Source of the DNA: Clostridia bacterium
GTDB lineage: Bacteria > Bacillota_A > Clostridia > Christensenellales > Aristaeellaceae
Direction of reading: 5' to 3'
Assembly: GCA_017397695.1 (NCBI GenBank)
Contig: JAFQIF010000022.1
Coordinates: 1-8,214, forward strand
Length of the DNA: 8,214 nucleotides
The notes below the pieces were generated by a model. The model made no database searches, was not told the origin of the DNA, and saw only the letters and a list, made by a program, of their open reading frames with translations. Numbering within the stretch: the stretch's first letter is position 1; the number at the start of each line of letters is the position of its first letter. The translations under genes and the position numbers were made by a program. Below are positions 5,293-8,214 of this stretch, piece after piece.

Positions 5293-7443
5293 TCAGGCAT
5301 TGACCAAATGGAACGCATAGCCGTTAAACGGCTCGCTGAACGTCAGCTCAAGGCATCCATCCGTAATCGCGTACGACGCGCCGGAACCGAAGGCCCTGCG
5401 CAGCGTCAGGCCCTCGCGCAGGGGAATGCGCAGCGTCTTCGCGCCGTCCAGCGCAAAGCTGTGCGCTACAACCAACACCTCGCCGTTATCGCCCTCGCGC
5501 ACAAGCGCATCCACGCCGCTGAGCCTGTACATGTTATGGCTGCAGTCCTGGATGCGGCGCGATACGCCGTCCTTGAGGATGTACTTGATGTCCTCGTAGA
5601 AGCTGAGCGCTTCCTTAAGCAGCTCCCTCTGCCACGGATATAGCCTGTCCAGGCCGCCGGACAGACACAACCGGCCCAGGAAGCCTCCGGTCAGACGATA
5701 GATCAGCTTCTCCCGGCTCATGTCCTCCCACAGAACCACCCAGATCTGGGACTGCTCCGGCAGGAACAGATCGTGCACGTTGGCTGCAATGTACGGGAAG
5801 CAGTCGCTCTCGTGCGCATCGGAGAAGGAGGACATGGACGTGATGTCCATCATGCCCGGATCCAGGCGGTGGCCGCCGCTGGAGCAATTCTCGATCACCA
5901 GATCCGGGAGCTGCTCATGCATGCTCAGGAAGAAATCGCGCACGGCCGTCATCTGCTGGCGCAGTCCTTCGCCGCCGCTCTCCGCACCGTCGACCGTCAC
6001 GCCCGGATCGCCGTTGTAGTCAACCTTCAGATAGCCAATCTCATTGTCGCGCAGGAAGTCGATCACCTTCTCCTGCAGATACGCCACCACCTCGGGCTTG
6101 CGGAAATCCCAGAAGCTGCGGTCAGGGCCCGTATAGATCACCTGGCCATTGCGCTGAAGATGCAGATGATCGTATTCCTTTTCGAATACGCGCGCGCCGC
6201 GGGTGGTGACCTCAAACTCAAACCAGATGCCCAGGCGCAGGCCCTTTTCCTTCAGCTCGCGGGAAAGCGCCTTCAAGCCGCGCGGGAAGGATTTGGGATC
6301 CAGCTTCCACTCGCCGTTTCCGCTCTGTCCCAGGAAATGCGTCTCCGCCTCCGACCAGCCCGCATCGATGACCAGATACTTGACCGGCAGTCCGTCAAGG
6401 CAAGCCGCCAGGCTCAGCATCTCCTGCTCCGTCGGGAAGCCCCAGGACGTGCACCATTCGTTGAATATCACCGGCAGCTCTGCTTCGCTCGCCGGACGAT
6501 CCTTGCGCCAGTAACGATGCATGCGGACCAGGCGCTGCGCCGCCGCGCTGGCATCGCCCCGGCAGGCCGTCACATACGCCGTGGTCGAATCAAAGCGCTC
6601 GCCCGGCCTCACGATCTTGCTCCAATGGCCGAACTCAAAGTCCGCCATGCCGCCGGAGAAGCTGTAGCCGTCATGAATGCGGGAAAGCTCCATCTGCCAG
6701 GAGCCTACGCATTGAAGCTGCGCCGCCCAAACGACGCCGGCCTTCGTATCCTCCACCGCAGACATCGGGAAGAAGCGCTTGGTCGTGTACGCGCCCGCGC
6801 AGCCAAAGCGCTCGCTCTCCGCAAAGCCCGGATGCCAGGCCCTGTCCAAGTTCAGCTTTTCCACGCTGTCCACGACATGCTTACCCTCCAGGCTCCAGCC
6901 GCCCCGATAGCGATGCAGCGCCAGACGATCGGCAGAGACGTCCGGATCGAACGGAGACAGGTTGTCCAGCGAGAAGCTGGTGAGCATATTGAGCATAAAG
7001 TCGCACCCGGCGCAATTGATGAAGCTGGTTTTGATTTCAACGCCCTGATCTCCCTCGCGCCAGCGCAGCACATGCAGCACCTCAAAGTCGGCATCGGCAC
7101 GCAGTCGCGTCTCGATGACCGTCACATCCGCCTCTTGATGGCTTTCATGGCTGACCAACCGAAGCAGATCGTTGACAGGTCCATGCTTCATCGTGCCGCC
7201 GCCCGCGCCGGTGCTCTGCGGAAAACCATCCAGTGCCAGATGGCACAGGCTTCCGGCGCCCCAAGCGGGCACCGTGAATCCCGCATGATCGTATTCCTGC
7301 GTCAGGGCCACGCTGCGCCGCGCCTGATAGCAGTCCTCAATGCCCGCAGGCAGCAGCTGCAAGGACACTTGGCTGCTGTCCCGATCCACAAGATACTGCG
7401 CGACGAGGTCGCCCAGCGCATAGCGGATTTTCTCCAGTTTCAT
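5293..7443 (-). CDS. GH36-family alpha-galactosidase-like glycoside hydrolase
   Basis: The protein has 716 residues, the usual length of bacterial GH36 enzymes, which hydrolyse terminal alpha-galactosides such as melibiose and raffinose with retention. Residues 1-300 form the beta-sandwich domain. The barrel starts near PVIFNEWCTSWGFP (324-337) and VIDAGW (358-363), and GLRLGIWFEFE is at 401-411. YLKVDYN (471-477) holds the predicted nucleophile Asp475, ENCSSGGHR (518-526) is the family CSSGG.R signature, and SFSDAHESD (539-547) holds the predicted acid/base Asp542. A C-terminal beta domain follows. Nucleophile and acid/base motifs differ from the classic KWDMN and SDNTD, so the preferred sugar may not be plain galactose. 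There is no signal peptide, so it works on imported sugars. AAAGGAG (7452-7458) lies 8 bases before the ATG. It heads the GH36-GH31-esterase operon, downstream of a sugar permease gene. Confidence 0.88.
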   Translation of the reverse strand: MKLEKIRYALGDLVAQYLVDRDSSQVSLQLLPAGIEDCYQARRSVALTQEYDHAGFTVPAWGAGSLCHLALDGFPQSTGAGGGTMKHGPVNDLLRLVSHESHQEADVTVIETRLRADADFEVLHVLRWREGDQGVEIKTSFINCAGCDFMLNMLTSFSLDNLSPFDPDVSADRLALHRYRGGWSLEGKHVVDSVEKLNLDRAWHPGFAESERFGCAGAYTTKRFFPMSAVEDTKAGVVWAAQLQCVGSWQMELSRIHDGYSFSGGMADFEFGHWSKIVRPGERFDSTTAYVTACRGDASAAAQRLVRMHRYWRKDRPASEAELPVIFNEWCTSWGFPTEQEMLSLAACLDGLPVKYLVIDAGWSEAETHFLGQSGNGEWKLDPKSFPRGLKALSRELKEKGLRLGIWFEFEVTTRGARVFEKEYDHLHLQRNGQVIYTGPDRSFWDFRKPEVVAYLQEKVIDFLRDNEIGYLKVDYNGDPGVTVDGAESGGEGLRQQMTAVRDFFLSMHEQLPDLVIENCSSGGHRLDPGMMDITSMSSFSDAHESDCFPYIAANVHDLFLPEQSQIWVVLWEDMSREKLIYRLTGGFLGRLCLSGGLDRLYPWQRELLKEALSFYEDIKYILKDGVSRRIQDCSHNMYRLSGVDALVREGDNGEVLVVAHSFALDGAKTLRIPLREGLTLRRAFGSGASYAITDGCLELTFSEPFNGYAFHLVNA

Positions 7444-7552
7444 AGAGCACTCTCCTTTCTGTCAAACAAGCGGGCTGTGCCCGCAGCCTTCCGAACAGCC
7501 TGCCAAAGCCTGCCGTTCGGTGCTCGCTGTACGATTCTTGACGCAATTCCCT
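7444..7552 (-). promoter_or_regulatory. Leader ahead of the GH36 operon with ordered repeats
   Basis: Between the permease terminator and the GH36 start lie two structured elements. On the plus strand ccgaac (7491-7496) and gttcgg (7515-7520) are inverted copies that enclose two direct copies of agcctgcc (7497-7504 and 7507-7514), 10 bases apart, which is one helical turn. Nearer the gene, gcgggc (7470-7475) and gcccgc (7479-7484) form a perfect 6-base hairpin with a 3-base loop. No clear -35/-10 pair or cre site was found. The elements could be an operator, an RNA attenuator or a processing site; which one is not decided by sequence. Confidence 0.4.
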
Positions 7553-7586
7553 AAAAAGAAAAGGCGGCAAACGAGTCACCGCCTTT
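7553..7586 (-). terminator. Rho-independent terminator of the transporter operon
   Basis: On the minus strand a perfect 8-base stem AAAGGCGG / CCGCCTTT (7579-7586 with 7560-7567) with an 11-base loop is followed by TTCTTTTT down to 7553. It starts 14 bases after the permease stop codon. It should end transcription of the transporter genes, partly or fully separating them from the GH36 operon. Confidence 0.85.
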
Positions 7587-7599
7587 GGGGAAATCAAGC

Positions 7600-8214
7600 T
7601 TACGCCTTGGTACCAGTCAGCGCAATGCCTTCGATGAACTGGCGCTGGAAAAGCAGATACAGCACCAGCATCGGGATCATCGCCAGCGCGGAGCCAGCCA
7701 TCATGACCGGATAGTTGGTGGAGTGCTGGCCCTGCAGCGAGCTGATGCCCGCGGACAGCGTCATCTTCTCGATGTTCATGTTGACGATGAGCGGCCACAT
7801 CATGTCGCTGTAAGCGAACAGCGCGGTGAACACGGCCAGCGCCATCATCGCGGTCTTGGTCAGCGGCATGAGGATCAGGAAGAAGGTCTGGAAGACGTTG
7901 CAGCCATCCAGCTTCGCCGCTTCGCTCAGGTCATTGGGCAGACCCATGTAGAACTGGCGCAGGAAGAACGTGCCGAATGCACTGACAAGGCCCGGGAAGA
8001 TCAGCGCGAAGATGGTGTTCAGCTGATTCATCGCGGAGAGCATGCCGTACTGCGGGATGATGAAGACCTGGGACGGGAGCATCAGCTGGGTCAGAACGAT
8101 GAAGAAGAACAGCTTCTTGAAGGGGAACTCCAGCTTGGCAAACGCAAAGCCTGCCATGGAGGAGGTCACCGTCGCACAGACGATACGGGCAAGCATGAGC
8201 ACGATGGTGTTGAA
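7600..8214 (-). CDS. Carbohydrate ABC transporter permease (MalG/AraQ type), C-terminal part
   Basis: The visible 204 residues are the C-terminal three quarters of a sugar-type inner-membrane permease, normally about 275-280 residues; the start lies beyond base 8214. At least five hydrophobic segments can be seen, roughly ARIVCATVTSSMAGFAFA, FFFIVLTQLMLPSQVF, TIFALIFPGLVSAFGTFF, MMALAVFTALFAYSDMMW and AGSALAMIPMLVLYLLF. Between the third and fourth lies the EAA loop, SEAAKLDGCNVFQTFFLIL followed by MP, which docks on the ATPase subunit. The tail FIEGIALTGTKA matches the usual FxxGxxxGAVKG ending. Such permeases pair with a MalF-type permease, a solute-binding protein and often a shared MsmK-like ATPase. 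Two glycosidases just downstream suggest it imports their oligosaccharide substrate; this is inference. Confidence 0.9.
   Translation of the reverse strand, partial: FNTIVLMLARIVCATVTSSMAGFAFAKLEFPFKKLFFFIVLTQLMLPSQVFIIPQYGMLSAMNQLNTIFALIFPGLVSAFGTFFLRQFYMGLPNDLSEAAKLDGCNVFQTFFLILMPLTKTAMMALAVFTALFAYSDMMWPLIVNMNIEKMTLSAGISSLQGQHSTNYPVMMAGSALAMIPMLVLYLLFQRQFIEGIALTGTKA

Noticed and set aside
7470..7484. GC-rich hairpin before the GH36 gene as a second terminator
   Set aside because: The stem is short and is followed by TTGTTTGACAG rather than a T-run, so an intrinsic terminator is not supported.
5773..7554. A 593-codon open frame on the plus strand opposite the GH36 gene
   Set aside because: Same reasoning: low-complexity Arg/Ala/His-rich translation with no motif, fully antisense to a well-supported enzyme gene.

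Overview
The window is bacterial, most likely from a Clostridia-type Firmicute such as a gut species; this is inferred from the gene families, as there is no rRNA or other marker. All genes I can support lie on the minus strand, so transcription runs from the high coordinates to the low ones.

The right two thirds (about 2816-8214) is G+C-rich and looks like an intact carbohydrate-use locus. In transcription order it holds the C-terminal part of a MalG-type sugar ABC transporter permease with a rho-independent terminator behind it, a 109-base leader with ordered repeats, a GH36 alpha-galactosidase-like enzyme, a GH31 alpha-glycosidase-like enzyme, and an HSL-type alpha/beta hydrolase (esterase). 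The last three genes are tightly packed and probably form one operon. A reasonable reading is uptake of an oligosaccharide followed by removal of alpha-linked sugars and acyl groups inside the cell. The exact substrate cannot be read from sequence.

The left third (about 167-2744) is a scrapyard of broken genes, all in the same orientation. In transcription order it holds the DNA-binding start of a TetR-type regulator (frameshifted, then cut off), the start of an IS630-type transposase, the body of a large serine recombinase lacking its catalytic N-terminus and its last codons, and the first half of an IS256-family transposase. The IS256 piece carries one terminal end and a 5' hairpin that would hide its ribosome binding site. 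It then runs in frame, without a stop, into about 110 residues of an unrelated small protein, giving an intact 321-codon chimeric gene. Stacked insertions followed by deletions explain this best.

The first 99 bases are more A+T-rich and hold the start of a calcineurin-like Ser/Thr phosphatase that runs off the window. The most notable observations are the transposase-host chimera, the RBS-sequestering hairpin at the IS256 end, the decay of a regulator next to the glycosidase operon, and the repeat structure ahead of the GH36 gene. I found no CRISPR array, tRNA, rRNA or clear novel defence system.
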